Origin: Pseudomonadota bacterium
GTDB taxonomy: Bacteria; Pseudomonadota; Alphaproteobacteria; Rhizobiales; Xanthobacteraceae
Length of the DNA stretch: 14,453 nt
Direction of reading: 5' to 3'
Assembly (NCBI GenBank): GCA_023417665.1
Contig: JAEZFA010000195.1
Span: forward strand, 1 to 14,453
Part shown: piece after piece, positions 1-7,514 of the stretch
How positions within the stretch are numbered: position 1 is the stretch's first letter
How the letters are laid out: each line of letters opens with the position of its first letter
Notes under the pieces: model-generated
The model's database searches: none
What the model was told of the DNA's origin: nothing
The model's input: the letters and a program-made list of their open reading frames with translations, nothing else
Program-made: the position numbers and the translations under genes

Positions 1-712
1 GCTGATTGAAGAGGCGGACTGTGTCGTTGCCGGCAACGGAGGTGTAGAGCACCTGCGCGCGGGCGGCGCGGAGCTGCCCGAAGTACTGCGTATAGTCCTT
101 GGTATCGAGCGGCGCGAACACCTCGCCGACCGGATTGCCGCCGACGCGCTGCACGTTCGCCTTGAAGGCCGCGACCGTGGAGCGGCCCATCTCGTAGTCG
201 GGCCCGAGGAAATAGACGGTGGCCTTCGGCTTTTCCTTCGCAAGCCAGGCGGCAAGTGCTGCCGACTGCTGCCCTGCCCGCGCGTTCACGCGGAATACGT
301 TCGGCGAGCAACGATCGCCGGTGATCGAGTCCGCGAAGGACACGGTCGTCGCGAGCAGGATGTTCGAGCGCTCGGCAAGCTGGCCGACCGCGAGCGTCGA
401 ACCGGAGTTCACGGTGCCCGTGAGAAAGTGCACCTTGTTCACCTGAATGAGCTTCTCGGCCTTCTGCACGGCGACGGCAGGATTGGCCTCTTCGTCCTCG
501 AAGATGAGCTCAAGCTTGCGGCCCTTGATGCCGCCGGCCGCGTTGATCTCGTTCGCTGCAAGCTCGAGACCCCAACGCACCTGCTGACCGATGCCGGCGT
601 AAGTACCGCTCAACGGCGTCACGACGCCGATCTTGATCGGCTCCTGTGCCTTCGCCGTTACCGGCGCCATGGCCATTAACGCCGCTGCAGCGGCATACTT
701 TAGATAACGCAT
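1..712 (-). CDS. ABC transporter substrate-binding protein, branched-chain amino acid type (partial, C-terminus off the left edge)
   Basis: Periplasmic ligand-binding component of an ABC importer of the Leu/Ile/Val-binding (Peripla_BP_6) family. The visible 237 residues start at ATG 712, with a strong AGGAGG-like ribosome site 5-6 bases upstream. A signal peptide is evident: basic MRYLK, an alanine-rich hydrophobic stretch, and a likely cleavage after AKA (residues 20-22). The mature protein opens with PIKIGVVTPLSGTYAGIGQQ, followed by ANEINAAGGIKGRKLEL and a VYFLGPDYEMGRS segment, all typical of the family. About 140-170 residues, including the stop, should lie beyond base 1. It is last in the visible operon, 56 bases after the hydratase, so it probably delivers the substrate of the neighbouring enzymes. 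In Rhizobiales, such proteins often bind aromatic acids rather than amino acids (known for the family; inferred here). No permease or ATPase gene is visible; these may lie further left. Confidence 0.93.
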   Translation of the reverse strand, partial: MRYLKYAAAAALMAMAPVTAKAQEPIKIGVVTPLSGTYAGIGQQVRWGLELAANEINAAGGIKGRKLELIFEDEEANPAVAVQKAEKLIQVNKVHFLTGTVNSGSTLAVGQLAERSNILLATTVSFADSITGDRCSPNVFRVNARAGQQSAALAAWLAKEKPKATVYFLGPDYEMGRSTVAAFKANVQRVGGNPVGEVFAPLDTKDYTQYFGQLRAARAQVLYTSVAGNDTVRLFNQ

Positions 713-768
713 GGTTTCCTCCTCATTTGCGTTCTTCTTTCACCCACAGATGGCGTCTGCTGGCGCAC

Positions 769-1572
769 TTAACTTCCCTTGAACTTCGGCGGACGCTTCG
801 CGTGGAACGCGTCCACGCCTTCCGCGAAGTCGTCGGACTGGCGAAGCCTGCTGTAGCAATGCCCTTCCAGTTCGATTCCGATTGTGAGATTGGCGTCTTC
901 CGAGTCGTTCAGAAGCTTCTTTGCGGTCCGCTGCGCGAGCGGCGAGAATTCGCGAAGCTCCTTCACCAGCGCGTCAGTCGCGGCCTCGAGCTTGTCGTCG
1001 GCGACGCATTCGGTGATGAAGCCCCAATCATAGCCCTGCTTCGCCTTGATGCGGCGCGAGCGCATGACCACGTCCTTCGTGCGCGTTATCCCGATCATGT
1101 GCTGGAGACGCGCGGAGCCGCCGGATCCGGGAATCTGCCCAAGACGCTGCTCCGGCAACGCGTATTGCGCGGTTTCGGACGCGATCCGGAAATCGCACGC
1201 AAGCGAGATTTCGAAGCCGACGCCAAAGCAATAGCCGCGTGCCGCCGCGATCACCGGCTTCGCGCAGCGTGCCGGCGCTGCGATGTTCCACGCAAGCTTG
1301 GAAACATGCTCGGGCGAGGCTTCCATGAAGCCTTTGATGTTGCCGCCGCTCGAGAAGTGCTCGCCGACGGCGCGGAGCACGATCACGCGCACGCTGTCGT
1401 CGAGTTCGAGGTCCTCGAATACGAGACGCAACTGGTCGCGCTGCGCCATCTCGATGACGTTCAGCGGCGGACGATCGAGGATGATGTCGGCACGCTCCTG
1501 CGCCGGGTCCACTTCAACGCGGAACCCGTCGAGCTGCGCGAGCCGCGGGTCTGAGAATTTCTTCACTGTCAT
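769..1572 (-). CDS. Enoyl-CoA hydratase/isomerase family protein
   Basis: Crotonase-fold protein of 267 residues, the usual length for the family, acting on a CoA thioester in the cytoplasm. The oxyanion-hole segment HFSSGGNIK is at residues 72-80, and the core GYCFGVGFEISLACDFRIAS spans 113-132. Glu121 (in GVGFE) and Glu141 (in LPEQRLG) correspond to the two catalytic glutamates of classical enoyl-CoA hydratases, so real hydratase activity is plausible. IPGSGGSARL at 147-156 is also typical. The start at 1572 overlaps the ligase stop by ATGA and has AAGGA 9 bases upstream inside the ligase gene. Its place directly after a CoA ligase suggests that it hydrates an unsaturated or dearomatised acyl-CoA made by that operon. 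The exact substrate is unknown; an isomerase or ring hydrolase role cannot be excluded. Confidence 0.93.
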   Translation of the reverse strand: MTVKKFSDPRLAQLDGFRVEVDPAQERADIILDRPPLNVIEMAQRDQLRLVFEDLELDDSVRVIVLRAVGEHFSSGGNIKGFMEASPEHVSKLAWNIAAPARCAKPVIAAARGYCFGVGFEISLACDFRIASETAQYALPEQRLGQIPGSGGSARLQHMIGITRTKDVVMRSRRIKAKQGYDWGFITECVADDKLEAATDALVKELREFSPLAQRTAKKLLNDSEDANLTIGIELEGHCYSRLRQSDDFAEGVDAFHAKRPPKFKGS

Positions 1573-3125
1573 TGCGCGGTTTCCTTACTGTCGAACGTTT
1601 GATTGGATTCTTCGGCGTATTCGCCCGCCACGAGCTTGCGCCGCAGCAGCTTGCCGACCGGAGACTTCGGCACTTCGGCCACGAAGACGTAGCGGCGCGG
1701 CCGCTTGAAATTTGCGAGCCCGGAGGATTTGCAGAAGGCGTCGAGTTCGGCGTCCGTCACTTCGGCGCGGCGGCTGATGAAGGCGGCAACAATCTTGCCC
1801 CAGCGCTCGTCCGGCAGTCCGACGACCGCAACCTCGGAAACGGCGGGATGCAGCGACAAGCAGCTCTCGATTTCGACCGGAGATACGTTCTCGCCTCCGG
1901 TGATGATCATGTCGTCGACGCGGCCGGTCACGAACAGATCGCCGTCCTGGTCGAAATAGCCGGTGTCTCCGGTGAAGTACCAGCCCTGCCGCAGCGCCTT
2001 GGCGTCCGCTTCCGGCCGATGCCAATAGCCTTCGAAGCTTTCGTCGCCGGCGAGCAGCGCGATGATCTCGCCTTCTTCTCCGGCCGCTGCCTGCTGGTCC
2101 GGGGATGTCGCGCCGAGCTTCACGACACGCACCATCTGGTTGATGCCCGCGCGCCCCGCCGAGCCCGGCTTGGCAACGGCGTTCTGGTCGATCGTGAAGG
2201 TGTAGATTTCGGACGAGCCATAGTGGTTGACGAACAGCTCCGGCTCGAATGCCTTCTGCAACTCTTGCAGCAGGCCGTCGGTCATCGGCGCGCCCGCGAA
2301 GCCGAGCTTGCGCACCGAGCGGACATTCGCCTTCGCGAAATCCGGATGATGAACGACGTCATGGTAGAGCGTCGGCACGAGATAGAGGTTGGTGATCCGT
2401 TCGCGCTCGATCATTTCGAGCGCACGCTTCGTGTCGAAACGGGGCAGACACGCAAACACGCCGTTGATCAGCGACATCGCAAGCAGCGAGCGAACGCCCA
2501 TCGTATGATAGAGCGGCATGACGCCCAGTGTGCGTTCGCCGCGCCCGTAAAGGTTCTGCGCAACATGGGCGAGTGCTGCCGCGCGCTCGGCCTGCTGGCG
2601 GCGTGGCACGCCTTTCGGCTTTGCCGTCGTGCCGGAGGTGTAAAGCATCACCGACCAGGCGTCGGGACGTGCCCGCGGCGACGCATCGGGCGCCTTCTGC
2701 CCGGCCAGCGCCTCGAACTGGATGTCGTTCGTTCCCGAAACACCGACGGCGATCCGGGTGCAGCGTTGCGCCGCTTCCGACTGCGCGACGGCCTCCGCGC
2801 TGACGGGCTCGTAAACGATCGCACGCGCCGTCGCGTTTTCGACAAAGAAGTCGATCTCGTCGAATTTCGCACGCCAGTTCACCGGCGTGATGACGATCCC
2901 GGCAAACTGGCAGGCCCAGTGAAGGGTCGCCGCCTCCCAGCGGTTCTGGAGCGCGGTAACAAGATGATCGCCTTCTTTCAGACCGAGCCGTTGCAAAGCA
3001 TCGACGACCGACGAAATGCGGCCGTACCATTCGGCATAGGTAAAGCGCAGATCGGCATCGACAATGGCGAGCGCGCCGGGTTCGCGCGCCACGGAAGCAA
3101 CAAAACTCGTTCCCAGATCAAGCAT
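1569..3125 (-). CDS. AMP-forming acyl/aryl-CoA ligase (ANL superfamily)
   Basis: Activates a carboxylic acid to its CoA thioester via an acyl-adenylate. The 518 residues match the family length. Core motifs in order: phosphate-binding loop TSGTTAKPKGV (163-173), YGSSE (302-306), YFTGDTG (384-390 region), GRVDDMIITGGENVSP (401-416), and the catalytic lysine Lys492 in PKSPVGKLLRRKL. The C-terminal part (about 463-498) reads very much like 4-chlorobenzoate-CoA ligase as I remember it, with FC.SS.L..FKRP.RY followed by LLRR.L. An aryl carboxylate is therefore a reasonable substrate guess. Residue 168 is Ala where Gly is usual in the loop. The start at 3125 overlaps the preceding TAA by one base (TAATG), with GGGAGG seven bases upstream. 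Medium- or branched-chain acids remain possible substrates. Confidence 0.94.
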   Translation of the reverse strand: MLDLGTSFVASVAREPGALAIVDADLRFTYAEWYGRISSVVDALQRLGLKEGDHLVTALQNRWEAATLHWACQFAGIVITPVNWRAKFDEIDFFVENATARAIVYEPVSAEAVAQSEAAQRCTRIAVGVSGTNDIQFEALAGQKAPDASPRARPDAWSVMLYTSGTTAKPKGVPRRQQAERAAALAHVAQNLYGRGERTLGVMPLYHTMGVRSLLAMSLINGVFACLPRFDTKRALEMIERERITNLYLVPTLYHDVVHHPDFAKANVRSVRKLGFAGAPMTDGLLQELQKAFEPELFVNHYGSSEIYTFTIDQNAVAKPGSAGRAGINQMVRVVKLGATSPDQQAAAGEEGEIIALLAGDESFEGYWHRPEADAKALRQGWYFTGDTGYFDQDGDLFVTGRVDDMIITGGENVSPVEIESCLSLHPAVSEVAVVGLPDERWGKIVAAFISRRAEVTDAELDAFCKSSGLANFKRPRRYVFVAEVPKSPVGKLLRRKLVAGEYAEESNQTFDSKETAQ

Positions 3126-3625
3126 TATTTGCCCTCCCGGAGTTTCACTGCTGCCTCAAGCGCAGCGGCAACGATCGGGCCGTAGCCCGTGCAGCGGCAG
3201 ATGTGGCCCGAGATGTATTCGCGCAGTTCGTGTTCGCTCGGGTCGTCATTCGCGCCGAGAAACGCATCCAGCGACATGAGAATGCCGGCGGTGCAGAACC
3301 CGCACTGAAGCGCGTGATGATTGCGGAACGCCTCCTGCAAAACGGAGAGCCGCCCCTGCTCCGGCGCAAGGCCTTCGACCGTCCGCAACTGCGCGCCGTC
3401 GACCTGTACCGCAAGCGTAAGGCAGGCGCGCGCGGGAACGCCGTCAATCTGGATCGTGCAGGCGCCGCAAACGCCATGCTCGCAGCCGACATGCGTACCG
3501 GTCGCGCCGACCTGATGACGGAGAAAGTCCGTCAGCAGCGTCCGCGGTTCGGCGAGCCCTTCGACCTGCCTTCCGTTCAATTCAAACCGCACTTTATGAG
3601 CGGCGTCCGCGCTCAACGAATGCAT
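3125..3625 (-). CDS. Molybdenum hydroxylase small subunit, two [2Fe-2S] clusters (CoxS/XDH-type)
   Basis: Electron-transfer subunit of a three-part xanthine dehydrogenase-family hydroxylase; it passes electrons from the Mo centre to FAD. At 166 residues it has the normal size. The plant-ferredoxin-like N-terminal cluster uses Cys48, Cys53, Cys56 and Cys68 (GCEHGVCGACTIQIDG). The C-terminal helical domain binds the second cluster with Cys108, Cys111, Cys143 and Cys145 (QCGFCTAGI and ICRCTGY). All eight ligands are present. There is no signal peptide, so it is cytoplasmic. The ATG at 3625 has GGGAGG seven bases upstream and lies 13 bases inside the FAD-subunit gene; the stop overlaps the ligase start by one base. 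The gene order Mo, FAD, FeS differs from the FAD-FeS-Mo order of cox operons. Confidence 0.96.
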   Translation of the reverse strand: MHSLSADAAHKVRFELNGRQVEGLAEPRTLLTDFLRHQVGATGTHVGCEHGVCGACTIQIDGVPARACLTLAVQVDGAQLRTVEGLAPEQGRLSVLQEAFRNHHALQCGFCTAGILMSLDAFLGANDDPSEHELREYISGHICRCTGYGPIVAAALEAAVKLREGK

Positions 3626-4437
3626 GCGCGCGCCTCCCGAATGGTTCGCAATCCCATTTGACGCACGAGTTCGCGGCGGTACGCCGCCGTCGCATGCAAA
3701 TCGTCGCGCGCATTCAGCGACCAGGCGAAATCGTTCAGCGCGTTCGCGATCTCCTCATCGCCGGCGCTTTCGATGTTCAGCGCTACCGGACGATCGGACA
3801 CGCCGCCGATTGTGACGCGCACGGACTTCGCCTGCGCAACGACCGCGCAGGAAACAATCGCAAAGTCGCCGTGCCGGCGGCCATATTCATTGAAGGCGTA
3901 TCCGCATCGCTGCGCGCGCAGCGGGAAATGCACCGCCTCGATCATTTCGTGATCGGCGCGCTCGGTCGTCATCAGCCCGGTGAAAAACTCCGGCGCCGCA
4001 ATCCGTCGCGTGCCACGAAGGCTCGAGAGTTCGACCGTGCCATTGAGCGCGACGAGTACCAGCGGGATTTCGGCGCTCGGATCGGCATGCGCAACCGAAC
4101 CGCAAACGGTACCGCGATTGCGCGTCTGCGCGTGACCGACCCAGGGCAAGGCCGCGCCAAGCAAAGGCTGCTTCCCGGCAAGACCGGGCCAGGCCAGAAG
4201 CGCCGCCTGCCGCACGGTTGCGCCGACGCGAATGGCGCCGCCGGTTTCCTCGATCTTCGAGAGGCTCGCGATCCGCATGATATCGACGACCGCCGACGGA
4301 CGCGCGAGACGCATCGAGAGCATGGGAACGAGGGTCTGGCCGCCGGCGATGATCCGCGCGTCGGGCTTGTCCGCGATCACCTTGTGCGCATCGGCAATCG
4401 TCTGCGCGCGGACATATTCAAAGCGCGCGGGCTTCAT
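3613..4437 (-). CDS. Molybdenum hydroxylase medium subunit, FAD-binding (CoxM-type)
   Basis: FAD-binding subunit (PCMH fold, CO dehydrogenase medium-subunit family), 274 residues, normal length. It takes electrons from the iron-sulphur subunit and hands them to NAD, a quinone or another acceptor. FAD-contacting segments are visible: IIAGGQTLVPML at 29-40 and QTRNRGTVCGSVAHADPSAE at 104-123, equivalent to the AGG.SL.P and T.GG..A..DP motifs of CoxM. There is no four-cysteine insert of the kind found in 4-hydroxybenzoyl-CoA reductase HcrB, which argues against that enzyme. The start at 4437 forms an ATGA overlap with the Mo-subunit stop and has a perfect AGGAGG five bases upstream, so expression is likely coupled to the large subunit. 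Confidence 0.95.
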   Translation of the reverse strand: MKPARFEYVRAQTIADAHKVIADKPDARIIAGGQTLVPMLSMRLARPSAVVDIMRIASLSKIEETGGAIRVGATVRQAALLAWPGLAGKQPLLGAALPWVGHAQTRNRGTVCGSVAHADPSAEIPLVLVALNGTVELSSLRGTRRIAAPEFFTGLMTTERADHEMIEAVHFPLRAQRCGYAFNEYGRRHGDFAIVSCAVVAQAKSVRVTIGGVSDRPVALNIESAGDEEIANALNDFAWSLNARDDLHATAAYRRELVRQMGLRTIREARACIR

Positions 4438-7376
4438 GGCCGCCTCCTGAAGAGACGCGTGAACCAGTTTCCGGATTGCGTAGCCTGTCCACGGCGCGCG
4501 AGCGCCTCGAAAAACTGACGGATGACGACGCGTGCTGCGGCATCGAGCAGACGCCCGCCGACCGCCGCAACCTTGCCGCCGATCTCCGCCTCGTAGCGAT
4601 AGGAAAGCCGCGTTCCGGTTTCGATCGGCTGCAGTTCGATCCGTCCCTCGCCGCGCGCGGAGCCGAGCGCGCCGCTCGCGCCGCCACGCAACGTCACCGA
4701 ATGCGGAGGCGCCAGATCGGTCAGATCGACATTTGCCTTGTAGCGCCCGCGAACCGGACCGACGCCAAGGCTGACATCCGCCTTGAAACCATGCTCGCCG
4801 ACCTTCTCGACCGAATGCGCGCCGGGAATAATGGAAGCGAGCACGTCCACATCGAGCAGTAGATTCCAGACTTCCTGCGGCGGCAGTGCGATCTCCGCGC
4901 TGCCTTCGCCGTGAAGTCCCTTGCCGGACTTGGGAAGCGAGACCTTCTCGACAACGCGCGGCGACGGCTCTTCGGGATGAATGAAGGCCGCAACCTTTGC
5001 AGGCGTCAGCGGCAGATCAATCGCGGGAATATCCAAGGCATCCGCGACCGCATTCGCGATGCAGACCGGCGTGCTCATGCAGTTGCCTTCGCCGACACCC
5101 TTTGCACCCAAAGGCGTGAAAGGAGACGGCGTTTCCATGTGCAGGATCACCGGCTCGGGCACTTCCATGGCCGTCGGCACGAGATAATCGGCGAAGGTGC
5201 CGGCGAGAAAGCTGCCATCCGTCGCGTAGGCGTATTCCTCAAGCAATGCCGCGCCGAGCGCCTGGGCAAACCCGCCGGTGATCTGGCCATTCACCATGCC
5301 CGGATGAAGAATCCGGCCGCAGTCATGCATGGTGACGTATTTGTCGATGCGAACCGCACCCGTTTCGCGGTCGATTTCGACGCCGCAGAAATCGAAAATG
5401 TATCCGTAGCAGAGCGACGAATTGATCTCGTCGGCTTCGGTCGGCGGCGTCAGTTGCGGCGGCGTCCAGAACACCGTTTCGCGGATCGCCTGCGCTTCGT
5501 CGGGAACGATGCCGGGCGACCAGTGACTGGTCGCGGCAAGCCGCGAGAACGGCAAGGCGTTGTCGGGATTGCGTTTCGAGAAAACCTTGCCGCCCGAGAA
5601 CTCGATATCGTCCGGCGTGGCGTTGAGCTGGGCGGCAGCACTTCGCGCCAACCTGCTCTTCAGTTTTTCGGCAGCCAGATGTGCCGCGCCACCGACTGCA
5701 GCGGCGAAGCGGCTCGCATAATTTCCGGATGCGATCGACCACGCATCCTTGCCGGTATCGAGATCGGTTACGACGCGAACATCGGAGAGATTCACCGACA
5801 AGGCATCGGCAACGATCTGCGCGAGTACGGTACGATGGCCCTGCCCCTGCGGCACCGACGCCACATGCACGCTGATGCCGCCGACCGGGTTGATCGCAAC
5901 CGTCGCGGTTGCCTGCGCACCGTTCTTCGGACCGGCCTTGCGCCGCTCCTCGGGCGAAAGCACGGTCGTGATGTAACCCATGTTGGAAACGCTCGGCTCG
6001 ACCACCGACGCGAAACCAATTCCGTAGAGCTTTCCGGCTTCACGCGCCGCTTTCTGTTTCGCGCGCAGTTCACCGAGCCCGCCCTGCTCGATCGCGATCT
6101 CGACCGCCTTGTCGTAATTTCCGGAATCGAGCAATCCGCCGCTCGCGGTACGATAGGGAAATGCCGTCGCGGGGATCAGATTCCGCCGGATGACGTCGAC
6201 CGGATCGAGCTTCAGCTCGACCGCGATGCGCTGCATCAGCCGTTCGAGCGCGTAATAGACCTGCGGCCCGCCGAAACCGCGATTGAGGCCGGTCGGCGTC
6301 TTGTTCGTCAGCACCACGCGATTGCGAACCGCCAGATGGCGAATGTCATAGGCACCGCAGAGGTTCGCGTGCATCCGATAGAGAGTTGCCGGTTCCGGCG
6401 CGCGGATATGCGCGCCGACATCCTCAACCTGATCCCATTCGAGCGCATGAATCCGGCCGCTTGCGTCATAGGCCGCGGAAAGCGTGGTCTTCCGGTTGGT
6501 TGCGGATACCGACGCCGTGAGGTGTTCGAGGCGGTCTTCGATCCATTTAACGGGCTTGCCGGCAACCCGCGCGGCGATCCCCATCAGCACGATATAGGGA
6601 AAGACCGCCTGCTTGGTGCCGAAACTGCCGCCGGAATCCGGCGGCGTGCGCAAGCGCACGCGGTTGCCCGGCACGCGCAGCGCACGGGCGATCACCGCGA
6701 GAATGCTGAACGGGCCCTGGAAATTCGAGATGACATCGAATGCGTCTTCATTCGGATCGTAGTCGATGACGAGGCCGAAGGTTTCCATCGGCGTGCAGGA
6801 ATTGCGGGGATAGTTGATGTCGACCGTGATCCGCTGCGCGGCGCGCTTGAATGCTTCCTCCGGATCGCCGTAACGGAAGCGCCGCTCGCTCGCGATATTC
6901 CCTTTCAGTCCTTTGTGGAGAACCGGCGAGTCAGGTGACAGCGCGGCGGCGGGATCGATGTTTGCGGGAAGCGTTTCGTATTCGACTTCGATCAGGTCGA
7001 GACCATCTTCGGCGACATAGCGGTCGCTCGCGACAACCACGGCGACCGGCTCGCCGACATAACGCACCTTCTCGACTGCGATCGGCCAGCAGGCGATCGG
7101 CGCCTTCACGCCGACAACGAGGCTGTTTCCCAGCGCCGTTACCTCTTCGGCCGTGATGACCGCGGCAATGCCGGGATGCGCGCGCGCGGCGCTGGCGTCG
7201 AGCTTCAGAATTTTCGCGTGCGCATGCGGCGAACGCAGGATCGCGGCATGCAAGGTGCCGGGATGCTCGCCGAGATCGTCGATGAACCGGCCACGCCCGG
7301 TCAGAAGCGCGGCGTCCTCGACGCGCTCGACGGAGCGACCGACCCATGGCCCAGACTGTTCGGCGATCTCAGACAC
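4434..7376 (-). CDS. Molybdenum hydroxylase large (Mo-binding) subunit fused to a C-terminal CoxG/SRPBCC domain
   Basis: Catalytic subunit of a xanthine dehydrogenase-family hydroxylase; it inserts oxygen from water into a substrate at a molybdopterin-cytosine-dinucleotide Mo centre. At 980 residues it is about 180-200 longer than typical CoxL-type subunits. Residues 15-130 are the N-terminal a/b-hammerhead. Cofactor contacts follow: PPDSGGSFGTK (245-255), NRGFGGPQ (365-372), VPQGQGHRT (508-516), and the catalytic Glu763 in LGAKGVGEGN. The CO dehydrogenase Cys-Ser-Phe-Arg loop is absent. Residues about 818-965 form a separate SRPBCC domain (GEGSAEIALPPQEVW, then IIPGAHSVEKVGEHGFKADV) like CoxG, ending in a basic-aromatic tail, NWFTRLFRRRP. 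The start is GTG at 7376, with GAGGA nine bases upstream; no better ATG is nearby. First gene of the tightly overlapping run. Substrate unknown. Confidence 0.93.
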   Translation of the reverse strand: MSEIAEQSGPWVGRSVERVEDAALLTGRGRFIDDLGEHPGTLHAAILRSPHAHAKILKLDASAARAHPGIAAVITAEEVTALGNSLVVGVKAPIACWPIAVEKVRYVGEPVAVVVASDRYVAEDGLDLIEVEYETLPANIDPAAALSPDSPVLHKGLKGNIASERRFRYGDPEEAFKRAAQRITVDINYPRNSCTPMETFGLVIDYDPNEDAFDVISNFQGPFSILAVIARALRVPGNRVRLRTPPDSGGSFGTKQAVFPYIVLMGIAARVAGKPVKWIEDRLEHLTASVSATNRKTTLSAAYDASGRIHALEWDQVEDVGAHIRAPEPATLYRMHANLCGAYDIRHLAVRNRVVLTNKTPTGLNRGFGGPQVYYALERLMQRIAVELKLDPVDVIRRNLIPATAFPYRTASGGLLDSGNYDKAVEIAIEQGGLGELRAKQKAAREAGKLYGIGFASVVEPSVSNMGYITTVLSPEERRKAGPKNGAQATATVAINPVGGISVHVASVPQGQGHRTVLAQIVADALSVNLSDVRVVTDLDTGKDAWSIASGNYASRFAAAVGGAAHLAAEKLKSRLARSAAAQLNATPDDIEFSGGKVFSKRNPDNALPFSRLAATSHWSPGIVPDEAQAIRETVFWTPPQLTPPTEADEINSSLCYGYIFDFCGVEIDRETGAVRIDKYVTMHDCGRILHPGMVNGQITGGFAQALGAALLEEYAYATDGSFLAGTFADYLVPTAMEVPEPVILHMETPSPFTPLGAKGVGEGNCMSTPVCIANAVADALDIPAIDLPLTPAKVAAFIHPEEPSPRVVEKVSLPKSGKGLHGEGSAEIALPPQEVWNLLLDVDVLASIIPGAHSVEKVGEHGFKADVSLGVGPVRGRYKANVDLTDLAPPHSVTLRGGASGALGSARGEGRIELQPIETGTRLSYRYEAEIGGKVAAVGGRLLDAAARVVIRQFFEALARRGQATQSGNWFTRLFRRRP

Positions 7377-7439
7377 CCGGCGTTTTCCTCGATGTGTCCG
7401 CTCTTGCGGCAGATCACTCCGGGACGCTTACGAAATGGG

Positions 7440-7480
7440 GCGCGGCGAACCGATATCGGGAAGTCTCACGACTTACCAAT
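7440..7480 (-). promoter_or_regulatory. Palindromic elements upstream of the Mo-hydroxylase operon (possible regulator sites)
   Basis: The 138-bp gap between the regulator gene and the GTG start of the Mo subunit contains a perfect 10-bp palindrome, CCGATATCGG (7450-7459). One base further on is an inverted repeat, AAGTC-TCAC-GACTT (7461-7474). They lie about 75-100 bases upstream of the start codon, where an AraC-type activator or its partner could bind. I could not identify a convincing -35/-10 pair, so the exact promoter is not called. AraC proteins more often bind direct repeats, so assignment to the neighbouring regulator is inference only. Confidence 0.35.
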
Positions 7481-7514
7481 CCGTCTCATTTTATGACCGG
7501 CGTATCGGAAACGG

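Noticed and set aside
646..1554. A 302-codon plus-strand frame opposite the hydratase
   Set aside because: Antisense to a clear crotonase-fold gene and running across the upstream region of the binding-protein gene; composition is shadow-like.
769..1572. 4-chlorobenzoyl-CoA dehalogenase, suggested by the neighbouring ligase
   Set aside because: The region that holds the dehalogenase's Trp/Asp catalytic pair instead has the hydratase-type LPEQRLG and PGSGG sequence with both hydratase glutamates.
1572..3185. A 537-codon plus-strand frame opposite the CoA ligase
   Set aside because: Antisense shadow of a motif-complete ligase; no domain and no convincing ribosome site.
3613..4437. 4-hydroxybenzoyl-CoA reductase medium subunit
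   Set aside because: The four-cysteine insertion that binds an extra [4Fe-4S] cluster in that enzyme is not present, and the length is that of an ordinary FAD subunit.
4911..6938. A 675-codon open frame on the plus strand opposite the Mo-subunit gene
   Set aside because: It lies wholly antisense to a gene with clear family motifs, has Arg-rich composition and no recognisable domain. It is a by-product of high GC.
3125..7376. CO dehydrogenase (coxMSL) assignment
   Set aside because: The Cys-Ser-Phe-Arg active loop is absent and the gene order is L-M-S, with a CoA ligase and hydratase attached.
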